Numbered from the stretch's first letter, positions 1 to 7,587 are shown. The stretch: DNA of 8,203 nt from Thermomicrobiales bacterium (GCA_025928535.1 JAICJJ010000098.1:1-8203), one strand, 5' to 3'. Translations and numbers: made by a program. Notes: generated by a model not told the origin, from the letters alone.

Positions 1-19
1 CCGCCGACCGCTGCTCCAC

Positions 20-33
20 GGTCCCGAGGGACC
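20..33. other. Short GC hairpin in the non-coding upstream region
   Basis: GGTCC (20-24) and GGACC (29-33) form a 5-bp stem around a CGAG tetraloop. I found no convincing reading frame in positions 1-120 and no recognisable end of an upstream gene. The hairpin could be the tail of an upstream terminator, but no T-rich tract follows it, so its role is unknown. Confidence 0.3.
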
Positions 34-50
34 ATCGCGAACATACAAGA

Positions 51-130
51 TCCTTCGACTTCGCTCAGGATGACGACCCCGCGAGATGACGGCCCTGCGG
101 GATGACCGCTCGGCGGGCTGATGACGCCCT
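51..130. repeat. Phased GATGAC repeat with a CCTTCGAC...AGGATGAC element
   Basis: The hexamer GATGAC occurs at 69-74, 85-90, 101-106 and 120-125, spaced 16, 16 and 19 bases apart. The stretches between copies are GC-rich and similar, so this is a degenerate tandem array of roughly 16-bp units. The first unit belongs to a longer segment (51-74) with ATCCT and AGGAT ends that could form a weak 5-bp stem. I recall similar CCTTCGACTNCGCTCAGGATGAC segments as dispersed intergenic repeats in Chloroflexota and other genomes; this is memory, not a search. Nothing here looks protein-coding. Confidence 0.55.
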
Positions 131-161
131 TGGAGCGGCCTCGCATCGGCTACGCTCTTCT

Positions 162-225
162 CGACTCCCCGACTCCCCGACTCCCCGACTCCCCGACTCC
201 CCGACTCCTCGACTCGCCGACTCGG
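162..225. repeat. 8-bp tandem repeat (CGACTCCC), eight units
   Basis: Five exact head-to-tail copies of CGACTCCC run from 162 to 201. Three decayed copies follow: CGACTCCT, CGACTCGC and CGACTCGG (202-225). The array ends 68 bp upstream of the first accC start codon. A unit of 8 is not a multiple of 3, so unit gain or loss would shift any reading frame across it, but no convincing gene spans it. It is most simply a slippage-prone minisatellite. Its closeness to accC means it could alter promoter spacing or leader structure, which is inference only. Confidence 0.85.
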
Positions 226-293
226 CTATGCTTGCCTACCGCGCCTGATCGCAGTCGCGAACGAAGTCGAGACGCCGCGCCAAGCGGCCGGGT

Positions 294-1729
<1,436 letters not shown>

Positions 1730-1733
<4 letters not shown>

Positions 1734-2254
1734 CCGATTCCTCCGACTCCGACGAACGCGGACTGCGCGACGATGGTCCCGGCTCGCCGGTCGATGCCCG
1801 CCATCAGGCGCGGATGCTGGCGTTGCAACTTCTTTACGAAATCGACTTGACCGGCCACGATCGCAACGAGGCGCTCGCCCACCTCTTCGAAGAAGATGCG
1901 GTTCCGCCCGACATTCAGAAGCGGGTGCGGCGGCTGGTCGAAGGCGTCGAGCGGCATCGCGACGAAATCGACCCGCTCATTGCCGAAGCGGCGCCCGCCT
2001 TGCCGTTGCCGCAGATCGCGGCGGTCGATCGGAACGTGCTGCGGCTGGCGATCTACGAATTGCGGCACGAGCCGGGGGTGCCGCCGCGGGCGGCGATCAA
2101 CGAAGCGGTCGAATTGGCGAAGCGGTTCGGCGGGGAGCATTCGGCGCGGTTCGTCAACGGGGTGCTTGGTACGATTCTGGAGCAGATGCCCGAGCGGCAG
2201 AAGGCCGCGGCCTGGCGGCGACCGCGCTCAAAACGACCTGAGAGCGCGGGATGA
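1730..2254 (+). CDS. nusB: Transcription antitermination protein NusB
   Basis: NusB binds boxA RNA with NusE (ribosomal protein S10) and keeps RNA polymerase elongating through rRNA operons. The predicted protein has 174 residues; the family is usually 130-160. An acidic, Ser/Asp-rich N-terminal tail (1-22) precedes the first helix, ARHQ-like DARHQARMLALQLLY (22-36). Other family hallmarks are DRNVLRLAIYEL (100-111) and AAINEAVELAKRFG (121-134), followed by FVNGVLG (141-147). A basic C-terminal tail (152-174) extends past the fold. The ATG lies inside the accC stop in an ATGA overlap, with AGGCAGGA just upstream, so translation is probably coupled to accC. A short internal start (residue 29, Met) would lose part of helix 1 and is disfavoured. 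Confidence 0.93.
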
Positions 2255-2291
2255 TCCGAATGGTGGCCCCGCCTGGAGGGGTCGTGTATCA

Positions 2292-2370
2292 TCGGAGGCG
2301 AATCACTCCGAAGCCGACGCGCTCATGCGTAGAACGGATTCCCAACCGGCGCACGGCGGGGCGGAGTGAT
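2292..2370 (+). promoter_or_regulatory. Leader upstream of acpP with two competing hairpins
   Basis: The 182 bp between nusB and acpP hold no convincing gene. ATCACTCCG (2302-2310) can pair in two exclusive ways: CTCCGA (2306-2311) with TCGGAG (2292-2297) as a small 6-bp hairpin, or all nine bases with CGGAGTGAT (2362-2370) as a long-range stem. A TATCAT at 2287-2292 could be a -10 box, but I see no matching -35. A switch-like leader is possible, but a 9-bp match by chance in a GC-rich stretch this size is not rare. Confidence 0.25.
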
Positions 2371-2422
2371 CGTGGACGGTCAGACGGCGCGTTTCCGGCC
2401 AGTTGGGGTGGTCCGGCTGCGT

Positions 2423-2429
2423 GGGAGGG
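2423..2429 (+). promoter_or_regulatory. Ribosome binding site fixing the acpP GTG start
   Basis: GGGAGGG lies 7 bases before the GTG at 2437. The family alignment also begins right there (MASDFERV), so GTG rather than a later ATG is the start. Confidence 0.75.
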
Positions 2430-2436
2430 TTGAGGG

Positions 2437-2673
2437 GTGGCAAGCGATTTCGAGCGCGTGCGTAGCATCGTCGCTGAGCGGCTTGGCGTCGACGAAGACA
2501 AGGTGACGATGGAATCCGAGTTCATCGGCGATCTGAACGCCGATTCGCTCGACCTCGTCGAGGTGATCATGGCGCTCGAACAGGAATTCAATCTGGAGAT
2601 CAGCGACGAAGACGCGGAAAACATTCGCACAGTTGGCGATGCTGTCACGTACATCAATGAGCACGGCGGCTAG
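2437..2673 (+). CDS. acpP: Acyl carrier protein
   Basis: This small acidic cytosolic protein carries growing acyl chains as thioesters on a 4'-phosphopantetheine arm during type II fatty-acid synthesis. At 78 residues it has exactly the family's usual length. The prosthetic-group site is the DSL motif within [10 protein letters not shown] (31-40), with Ser37 as the attachment residue. The recognition helix [11 protein letters not shown] (41-51) and the following [17 protein letters not shown] (54-70) are typical. Translation starts at GTG behind a strong GGGAGGG site. It follows nusB by 182 bp, so it may have its own promoter or be read through from accC-nusB. The usual fabF or rnc neighbours do not follow; tatC does. 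Confidence 0.97.
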   Translation: MASDFERVRSIVAERLGVDEDKVTMESEFIGDLNADSLDLVEVIMALEQEFNLEISDEDAENIRTVGDAVTYINEHGG

Positions 2674-2769
2674 CGCCGCCCATGTGGCGCGATGTGACGG
2701 GCGACAGCAGAACCTCGGGTCCCTTTGGCGGGAGATGAGCCCACACGAGCGACCGGGAGACGAGATCTG

Positions 2770-3612
2770 ATGGCCCGCGCACTCAAGCCCAGCGTCAAAC
2801 TGCCGGCCAGGTTGCCGGCGAAGATGCACAAACCGCACATGCCGAAATTGCCCGATCCGAACGAACCCGACGTGTTCGAGGAGATGACGCTCCTCGAACA
2901 TATGGAGGAATTGCGGGATCGGCTCGTCAAGACTTGCATCGGCATCGGCGTCACCTTCATTTTCGGCCTCGTCCTCGCCGTGCCGCTCATGCACTACATG
3001 AAAGACGCGGCGAATGCGGAGCGGGGCTTTCAGGTCCTGAGTCCGACCGAGCCGCTGACGCTTTACATGAAGGTGGCGCTCTACATCGCGATCGCGATCG
3101 CGATGCCGCTCATCGTCTGGCAGTTCATCGGTTTTCTGGCGCCCGGTCTGACCAACAAGGAAAAGCGGATTCTGCTCAGTTCGCTGCCGTTCGTGGCAAT
3201 CCTCTTTTTCCTCGGCGCCGGATACGCCTTCTTCGTGGCTGCGCCGAAGGCGCTCTGGTTCTTGTCGAATCTGTTCACCGATCTCATCGACTGGTCGCCG
3301 CAAGGCGACGAGGTCGTCAATTTCTACTTAACGTTAATGGTCGGCATCGGGTTGGCGTTCGAATTACCCGTGATCATGTTCCTGTTGGCCAAGTTGGGAA
3401 TCGTCACTCCGCAGAAGATGAAACAGTGGCGGAAGTACGCCTTTCTCGCGATCATCGTCATCTCGGCGGTGATCACGCCGACGACCGATCCGTTCAATCT
3501 GTCGCTGGTGGCCATTCCGCTGGCGCTGCTCTACGAAATCGGCGTCTGGACGTCGTACTTTTTCGTCAAGCGGTCGACGCGCGACCCCACTCCGCCCCCG
3601 GCCGCGGCCTGA
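2770..3612 (+). CDS. tatC: Sec-independent protein translocase subunit TatC
   Basis: TatC is the membrane receptor that recognises twin-arginine signal peptides and recruits TatA to export folded proteins. The 280-residue product has the expected six hydrophobic segments, roughly 53-78, 96-124, 134-165, 183-208, 212-228 and 233-255. Family marks are the cytoplasmic LLEHMEELRDRL (41-52), LSPTEPLTLYMKV (90-102), FLAPGLTNKEKR (122-133), the FELP motif with Glu198 (197-200; E. coli Glu170), and TPTTDPFN (226-233; Asp230 matches E. coli Asp211). I chose ATG 2770 because GGGAG (2755-2759) lies 10 bases upstream; an in-frame TTG at 2725 lacks this. Even so, about 38 residues precede the usual start, rich in Lys, Pro and His. 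No tatA or tatB is in the window. Confidence 0.95.
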   Translation: MARALKPSVKLPARLPAKMHKPHMPKLPDPNEPDVFEEMTLLEHMEELRDRLVKTCIGIGVTFIFGLVLAVPLMHYMKDAANAERGFQVLSPTEPLTLYMKVALYIAIAIAMPLIVWQFIGFLAPGLTNKEKRILLSSLPFVAILFFLGAGYAFFVAAPKALWFLSNLFTDLIDWSPQGDEVVNFYLTLMVGIGLAFELPVIMFLLAKLGIVTPQKMKQWRKYAFLAIIVISAVITPTTDPFNLSLVAIPLALLYEIGVWTSYFFVKRSTRDPTPPPAAA

Positions 3613-3637
3613 TCCGCCAGAAAATCGAGTCCACACG

Positions 3638-3672
3638 GCAACCGGGCCGGAGCCTCGCTCCGGCCCGGTTGC
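3638..3672. terminator. Strong bidirectional hairpin between tatC and rqcH
   Basis: A perfect 16-bp stem (3638-3653 with 3657-3672) closes on a 3-base CTC loop. It sits 25 bp after the tatC stop and 27 bp after the rqcH stop on the other strand, as expected for a shared terminator of convergent genes. No T-rich tract follows on either strand, so it is not a textbook intrinsic terminator, although such hairpins are common in GC-rich genomes. Confidence 0.8.
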
Positions 3673-3699
3673 GTGCGTCGTTCGCGGCGCCGCGTTTGA

Positions 3700-5586
3700 T
3701 TACCCGGCCCGGAGGACGTCGGCAAGATCCGTTTCAGCGGCCGGCTGGACGGCGATCGTCCGTTCGTTGCGGTACGTGACGAGGCCGGGCCGGCCCCCCT
3801 TGATCTTCCGCACATGCCGACGCGGCGCGACATCGACCTCGACCGCGCCGCTGCCGCGGGCGGCGCTGTACCACGCCGCCAGGCGCGCCGCCGCTTCGAT
3901 CGTCCTTGCCTCCTCGGCGCCGGACCGTCGCCAGCGGATGCCGACGTGCGAGCCGGCGACGCCGCGGGCGTGCAGCCAGGTGTCGTCGGGACCGAGGACG
4001 TCGAAGGTGACCAAATCGTTCTGGGCGCCGGTGCGGCCGACGAAGACGGCGTTGCCGTCGGCGTCGAGCAGCGGCCTGGGCCGTTTCGGCGGCTGCGCTC
4101 GGCGCGGCCGGTCGGCGTCCGAGCCGGCATGCGCGTCCCACTCGACGGCGAGCGCTTCGAGTTCGGGAAAGGTCGCCGCCTGCTCCGCCAGCGTCCGCAT
4201 CTGGTCGAGCCAAGCGAGTTCGCGCTCCACCTCCGCTTCCAGTTCCGGCGTTCGTTCGGCGGCGCCTTGCGCCCGCCGGTACTGATCGAAATAGCGTTGG
4301 GCGGTTTCTTTCGGTCCGGCCGCCGCGTCGAGCGGAATCGACTCCCCATCCACCTCCAACGACGTCTGGCCGGGCTCGATTTGCCAGAGCCAGGCGTAGA
4401 TCGCTTCGCCCCAGCGCCGCCAGCGCTCCGCTTCGGCTGCCCGATCGCGCTGCTCCGTCAGCGCGTGCAGGCGACGTTCCTGGCGTTGCCGCGCCGCGGC
4501 GATCTTGGCGATCAGACGCTGTCGGCGCTGGACGTGGCGCTCGGGGCCGGCGCTCGCGTCTTCGCCCGTCGCCAGCGCCGCCGCCTGCGAGATGCTTGCG
4601 ACCGCTTCTTCCTGAAATTCGGCGGCAAGGTGGCGCATCGGCACGGCGCTGAAGGCGATCACCGGACCCATGCCGTCGTCCGGTTCGCGCTCGCGGTAGA
4701 CGCGCGGCTCCCACGCCGCCGTCAGCAGCGGCTCGACCAGATGGTGGGTGTCGCGCGCCAGAGTCGCCGCGGCGTCGGACGACAACGCGGCGACGGCAAC
4801 GTTGGCGTCGCCCGTCGCCCGGAATGCGATTTCGCGCCCCATTTGCGGACTGACGCCACGCAGCCCGTCGACCAACGCCCGCCACAAGGGACGGTCCGGT
4901 TGCGGCTCATTCGCCAGCAACGCGGTCATCTCCGCGGCCGAAACGCGCCGTGGATCGAAGCCGGCCCGAGCCGGCGGGGGGGCGTAGGGCAAGCGCGGCC
5001 AGACCGGGCGCGCCCGGCTCATCGCCGCCGTGACGCGCTTGACGCTGTCCATGATCGCGCCGTCGTCATCGACCAGAATCAGGTTCGAGCGGCGCCCCAT
5101 GATCTCGACGACGAGATGGACATAGGTGATGTCGGCGTCCGTTTCGACATCGTCGTCGTCGCCGCTTTCAATGTCGATGTCGGACTCGTCCGGCGGCTCG
5201 GCAGCGGCCAGATCGCTCGACTCGGCGGGCAGACCGCGCCGTCGCCGTTCATGGTCGGGCAAGAGACGCTTGGCTATACTGATGCGCACGATCCGTTCGA
5301 GCGGAGGTTGCTCGATGCCGATGACGACGCCGCCCCGGACATACTTCCGCAAGAGCAGGATGAACGGGGTGATCAGCGCCGGGTCGAGCGACGGGAGCAG
5401 GTCGGGGAGCAGCAGTCGCGCGTCCTGGTCGCCGGCGCTGGCGACGAGCGCTCGCCGGCGTCCGCCAGCGTAGATTTCCGCGGCGATCGTGCGCGGATCG
5501 ACCGCGCCGATCCGCTGCACGCGGCCGTCGATAAGCGTCGCGGACAATTCGTCGGCGATGGCCGCGATCGTGAGGATGTCAAACAC
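3700..5586 (-). CDS. rqcH: RqcH/NFACT family ribosome quality-control protein (Rqc2 homologue)
   Basis: RqcH binds stalled 50S subunits carrying peptidyl-tRNA and recruits tRNA-Ala to add C-terminal alanine tails that mark the chain for degradation; older annotations call it fibronectin-binding protein. The 628-residue protein shows NFACT-N (about 1-205), a helix-hairpin-helix region with GVSPQMGREIAFRA (244-257), a charged coiled-coil (about 350-470) and NFACT-R (about 508-605) with GNAVFVGRTGAQNDLVTFDV (511-530) and WLHARGVAGSHVGI (537-550). The start is GTG 5586: GGAGAGG lies 10 bases upstream and homologues begin with MFD-like sequence here. An ATG 32 codons upstream is in frame but adds unrelated residues. 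Odd points: the DR motif reads Glu97-Arg98, and an acidic insert spans about 107-152. It diverges from gmk. Confidence 0.93.
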   Translation of the reverse strand: MFDILTIAAIADELSATLIDGRVQRIGAVDPRTIAAEIYAGGRRRALVASAGDQDARLLLPDLLPSLDPALITPFILLLRKYVRGGVVIGIEQPPLERIVRISIAKRLLPDHERRRRGLPAESSDLAAAEPPDESDIDIESGDDDDVETDADITYVHLVVEIMGRRSNLILVDDDGAIMDSVKRVTAAMSRARPVWPRLPYAPPPARAGFDPRRVSAAEMTALLANEPQPDRPLWRALVDGLRGVSPQMGREIAFRATGDANVAVAALSSDAAATLARDTHHLVEPLLTAAWEPRVYREREPDDGMGPVIAFSAVPMRHLAAEFQEEAVASISQAAALATGEDASAGPERHVQRRQRLIAKIAAARQRQERRLHALTEQRDRAAEAERWRRWGEAIYAWLWQIEPGQTSLEVDGESIPLDAAAGPKETAQRYFDQYRRAQGAAERTPELEAEVERELAWLDQMRTLAEQAATFPELEALAVEWDAHAGSDADRPRRAQPPKRPRPLLDADGNAVFVGRTGAQNDLVTFDVLGPDDTWLHARGVAGSHVGIRWRRSGAEEARTIEAAARLAAWYSAARGSGAVEVDVAPRRHVRKIKGGRPGLVTYRNERTIAVQPAAETDLADVLRAG

Positions 5587-5596
5587 GTGCGTCAGA

Positions 5597-5603
5597 CCTC
5601 TCC
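5597..5603 (-). promoter_or_regulatory. Ribosome binding site fixing the rqcH GTG start
   Basis: On the minus strand GGAGAGG lies 10 bases before the GTG at 5586. This supports the GTG over the in-frame ATG at 5682, whose extra 32 residues resemble no part of the family. Confidence 0.6.
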
Positions 5604-5681
5604 ACAACGCCCCAGGCGCAGCCGGCGCGCCGCGGAACCGGCGATCAGCCGTGCCGTGGCTGCGGGCCAGGGAGCGTGCCA

Positions 5682-6371
5682 ATGATGCCGGCCGGGCGGG
5701 TTGAGACAGGGGGAGCGGTGGGCATCGATGACCAACTCGGCGAGCAACCGGACGATGTGATCGGCGATTTGCGGGTGCTGCGGCGCCCGCGCTTGTTCAT
5801 CATCTCCGGTCCCTCCGGCGTCGGCAAGGATACTGTGCTCGACGCCTTGCGGCCGGTCTTCCCCGATGCCCATTTCGCCGTGACGGCGACCACCCGCAAG
5901 CGACGACCAGGCGAAATCGACGGCTATCACTACATCTTTCTCGACATCGGGATGTTCGAGGCGCGATACGCGGAAGGCGAATTTCTCGAGTCCGCGATCG
6001 TCTATGGCCACCGCTACGGCGTGCCGCGTGGGCCGATCCGGGCGGCGCTGGCGCGCGGCCAGGACGTCTTCGTCAAGGTCGATGTCCAGGGCGCGGCGGC
6101 GATCCGCTCGCTGGCGCCGCGCGCGACCGGCATCTTTCTCGCGCCGGAATCGATGGGCACGCTGCTGCAACGGCTGCGCGCCCGCAAGACCGACGATCCG
6201 GTGGAATTGATGCAACGCTTCGGCACCGCCTCGCGCGAACTGGCGAGCGCGTCCGAATTCGACTATGTGGTCTTCAACGAATCGGACCGGATTGACCGCA
6301 CCGTGGCCCACATCGAAGCGATCGTGGTCGCCGAGCACTGCCGGACACACCAACCCGACGTCCAGATCTAG
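5682..6371 (+). CDS. gmk: Guanylate kinase
   Basis: Gmk phosphorylates GMP to GDP with ATP, a step in GTP and dGTP supply. The protein has 229 residues with this start. The P-loop is GPSGVGKD (43-50). The GMP-binding region includes TATTRKRRPGEIDGYHY (68-84), with the usual TTR..RPGE..G..Y pattern, and YGHRYGVPR (108-116). DVQGA (134-138) and the lid arginines RLRARKTDD (164-172) complete the fold. AGGGAG (5669-5674) lies 7 bases before ATG 5682. The P-loop normally falls about 11 residues from the N-terminus, so about 30 extra residues are present; GTG 5718 would remove 12 of them but has poor spacing to its Shine-Dalgarno. The residue after the P-loop lysine is Asp instead of Ser/Thr. It sits 95 bp from divergent rqcH. 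No rpoZ follows. Confidence 0.95.
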   Translation: MMPAGRVETGGAVGIDDQLGEQPDDVIGDLRVLRRPRLFIISGPSGVGKDTVLDALRPVFPDAHFAVTATTRKRRPGEIDGYHYIFLDIGMFEARYAEGEFLESAIVYGHRYGVPRGPIRAALARGQDVFVKVDVQGAAAIRSLAPRATGIFLAPESMGTLLQRLRARKTDDPVELMQRFGTASRELASASEFDYVVFNESDRIDRTVAHIEAIVVAEHCRTHQPDVQI

Positions 6372-6422
6372 CCTGCGCTGTATATGGAACGGTTTGCGAA
6401 CCTTCGGTCGTGCGGTCGCCTC

Positions 6423-6605
6423 GCGCGGGGCTAAAGACCCCGCGCTAAACTGATAACCCGGCTGAAGCCGGCTCAATAATGGCCCGATAGTCTTTGGCAA
6501 TCGAGTTCAAGGATGCGTTGATCGAGCAAATCCGGCCTATAATCTCTCGATATCCAGCCGGCTTCAGCCGGGTTATCGGCTTAGCCCGGCGTCTTTAGCG
6601 CCGGG
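6423..6605. repeat. Composite inverted repeat made of four hairpins
   Basis: This element fills most of the 268-bp gap between the convergent genes gmk and def. Arms 6445-6473 and 6556-6584 are inverted copies, 27 of 29 bases matching, including a perfect 22-bp core. Each arm contains a small CCGGC-TGAA-GCCGG hairpin (6458-6471, and its mirror 6558-6571). Outside each arm is a larger hairpin: 8-bp stem GCGCGGGG/CCCCGCGC with loop CTAAAGA (6423-6445), and 7-bp stem CCCGGCG/CGCCGGG with loop TCTTTAG (6585-6605), the exact complement of the first loop. The centre, 6474-6555, is comparatively AT-rich. It resembles a pair of REP-like units in opposite orientation (a BIME) or a short MITE. I see no gene in it; terminator function for both genes is likely. 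Confidence 0.85.
6538..6543 (+). promoter_or_regulatory. Perfect TATAAT inside the composite repeat
   Basis: TATAAT lies in the relatively AT-rich centre of the inverted repeat. The nearest -35-like sequence, TTGATC (6518-6523), is only 14 bases away, shorter than the usual 16-18. If active it would direct transcription into the antisense strand of def. Weak candidate. Confidence 0.2.
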
Positions 6606-6639
6606 TGGAACAGCACGATGCCGGGGTTTTAAGGCGCGC

Positions 6640-7164
6640 CTACGCTTCGACCGCGACTGCTTCCTCGGCTTCGTCGGGCAGCGGCTGGATGGTTGACTTG
6701 TCTTCGACCCGATCGAGAAAGAGGATGCCGTCGAGATGGTCGATCTCGTGCTGGAGCACGCGGGCGACCCATCCTTTGGCCTTGATCCGCACCGGCTTGT
6801 TGTCGAGATCGATCGCCTTGACCGTGATCGTCTCGGAGCGCGGCACTTCGCCCGTCCAGCCGGGGATGCTGAGGCACCCTTCGTAGCCGAGCACGCGGCC
6901 ATTTGACCGCACGATTTCGGGATTGACGAGCGCGAGGGTCGTTTCCGGTTCGCCGTCGTCGCCGTGGTCAGCCGGGACATGCACCACGATCAGCCGGCGC
7001 ATGACGCCGACTTGCGGCCCGGCGAGCCCAACCCCCGGCGCGTCGTGCATCGTTTCGAACATGTCGGCGGCGAGTTTGCGCAGGCTGTCGTCGACGGAGC
7101 GAACGCGAATCGCCTTCTGCCGCAATCGTGGATCGCCTTCGAGCAAAATATCGAGAATTGGCAT
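6640..7164 (-). CDS. def: Peptide deformylase
   Basis: Def removes the formyl group from the N-terminal methionine of nascent proteins at the ribosome, using a bound metal ion. The 174-residue product, the family's usual size, carries all three motifs: GVGLAGPQVG (45-54, motif I, with Gly in place of the more usual second Ala), EGCLSI (95-100, Cys97 binds metal) and QHEIDHLDG (138-146, His139 and His143 bind metal, Glu140 is catalytic). The start is ATG 7164 with a modest GGA six bases upstream; ATG 7170, two codons earlier, is possible. The C-terminal tail (155-174) is acidic. It points the same way as priA but is separated from it by the PRC-barrel gene on the other strand. fmt, the common partner, would lie beyond the composite repeat but is absent here. 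Confidence 0.95.
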   Translation of the reverse strand: MPILDILLEGDPRLRQKAIRVRSVDDSLRKLAADMFETMHDAPGVGLAGPQVGVMRRLIVVHVPADHGDDGEPETTLALVNPEIVRSNGRVLGYEGCLSIPGWTGEVPRSETITVKAIDLDNKPVRIKAKGWVARVLQHEIDHLDGILFLDRVEDKSTIQPLPDEAEEAVAVEA

Positions 7165-7206
7165 GTCCATTCCATGATGAGCGCGGCGCACGCGCGAGGG
7201 ATGTTC

Positions 7207-7225
7207 TGCCTCCAAGTATGAGGCA
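7207..7225 (-). promoter_or_regulatory. Small hairpin upstream of def
   Basis: A 6-bp stem TGCCTC/GAGGCA surrounds the 7-base loop 7213-7219. It lies 42 bp upstream of the def start. It could be an operator for a dimeric regulator or a leader-RNA hairpin; neither can be decided from sequence. Confidence 0.25.
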
Positions 7226-7582
7226 GGGCGGCGCTTGCCGGCCACCATCTCCGCCGTGGCATCGATGCGACGGCGGCGCTGGCGGGTCGCCAGGCGCTGC
7301 CCGGCACGAGTGATGCGTGGTCGATTGTGGCGCCGGCGACAAACCAACGCTCCCGATCGGGACGCTCTGGCCGCCGGCGAACGGATCAGGATGATGCCCG
7401 TTTCGATTCCACCTCCCCGATGCGTCAATCGACCACCGCTGAAACGAATTCGCCGCCGCACGACCGCGAACGGCCGCGACGGCCGGCGGCCCGCGCCGGC
7501 GACGAAACGTGCCAGGGAGCGAGCGCCGCCAGTGACGCCGCCCCATGCACGCGCATGGAATGTTCGATTGCACGGAGTTCAA

Positions 7583-7587
7583 AAGGA
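7583..7587 (+). promoter_or_regulatory. Ribosome binding site fixing the PRC-barrel gene start
   Basis: AAGGA lies 8 bases before ATG 7596. This favours 7596 over an in-frame ATG at 7545, which has no comparable site. Confidence 0.7.

Noticed and set aside
1..60. T-box leader or riboswitch suggested by the GGTCC...GGACC hairpin
   Set aside because: No T-box core sequence (AGGGTGGNACCGCG-like), no specifier stem and no aminoacyl-tRNA synthetase or amino-acid gene downstream.
162..225. CRISPR array
   Set aside because: Units are 8 bp head to tail with no spacers; this is a simple tandem repeat.
2251..2433. 60-codon open frame as a leader peptide or small gene before acpP
   Set aside because: No ribosome binding site of quality, Arg/Pro-rich composition and no recognisable pattern; the start overlaps the nusB stop only by chance ATGA.
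2725..2769. TTG start extending TatC by 15 residues
   Set aside because: ATG 2770 has GGGAG at good spacing; the TTG would lengthen an already long N-terminus.
5587..5682. ATG start extending RqcH by 32 residues
   Set aside because: The family begins with an MFD-like sequence matching GTG 5586, which has a GGAGAGG site; the extension is unlike any family member.
3814..5685. 623-residue open frame on the plus strand
   Set aside because: It is antisense to rqcH, which has clear NFACT domains in its own frame; the plus-strand product is Arg-rich and unrecognisable.
5592..6500. 302-residue open frame on the minus strand
   Set aside because: It overlaps gmk in antisense and runs into the composite repeat; no family motif seen.
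6423..6605. Insertion sequence with terminal inverted repeats
   Set aside because: The interior is only 82 bp with no transposase and no target-site duplication that I could see; at most a MITE or BIME.
6372..6640. rpoZ (omega subunit) after gmk, as in many genomes
   Set aside because: No suitable frame of about 60-90 codons on the plus strand; the gap is filled by the composite inverted repeat.
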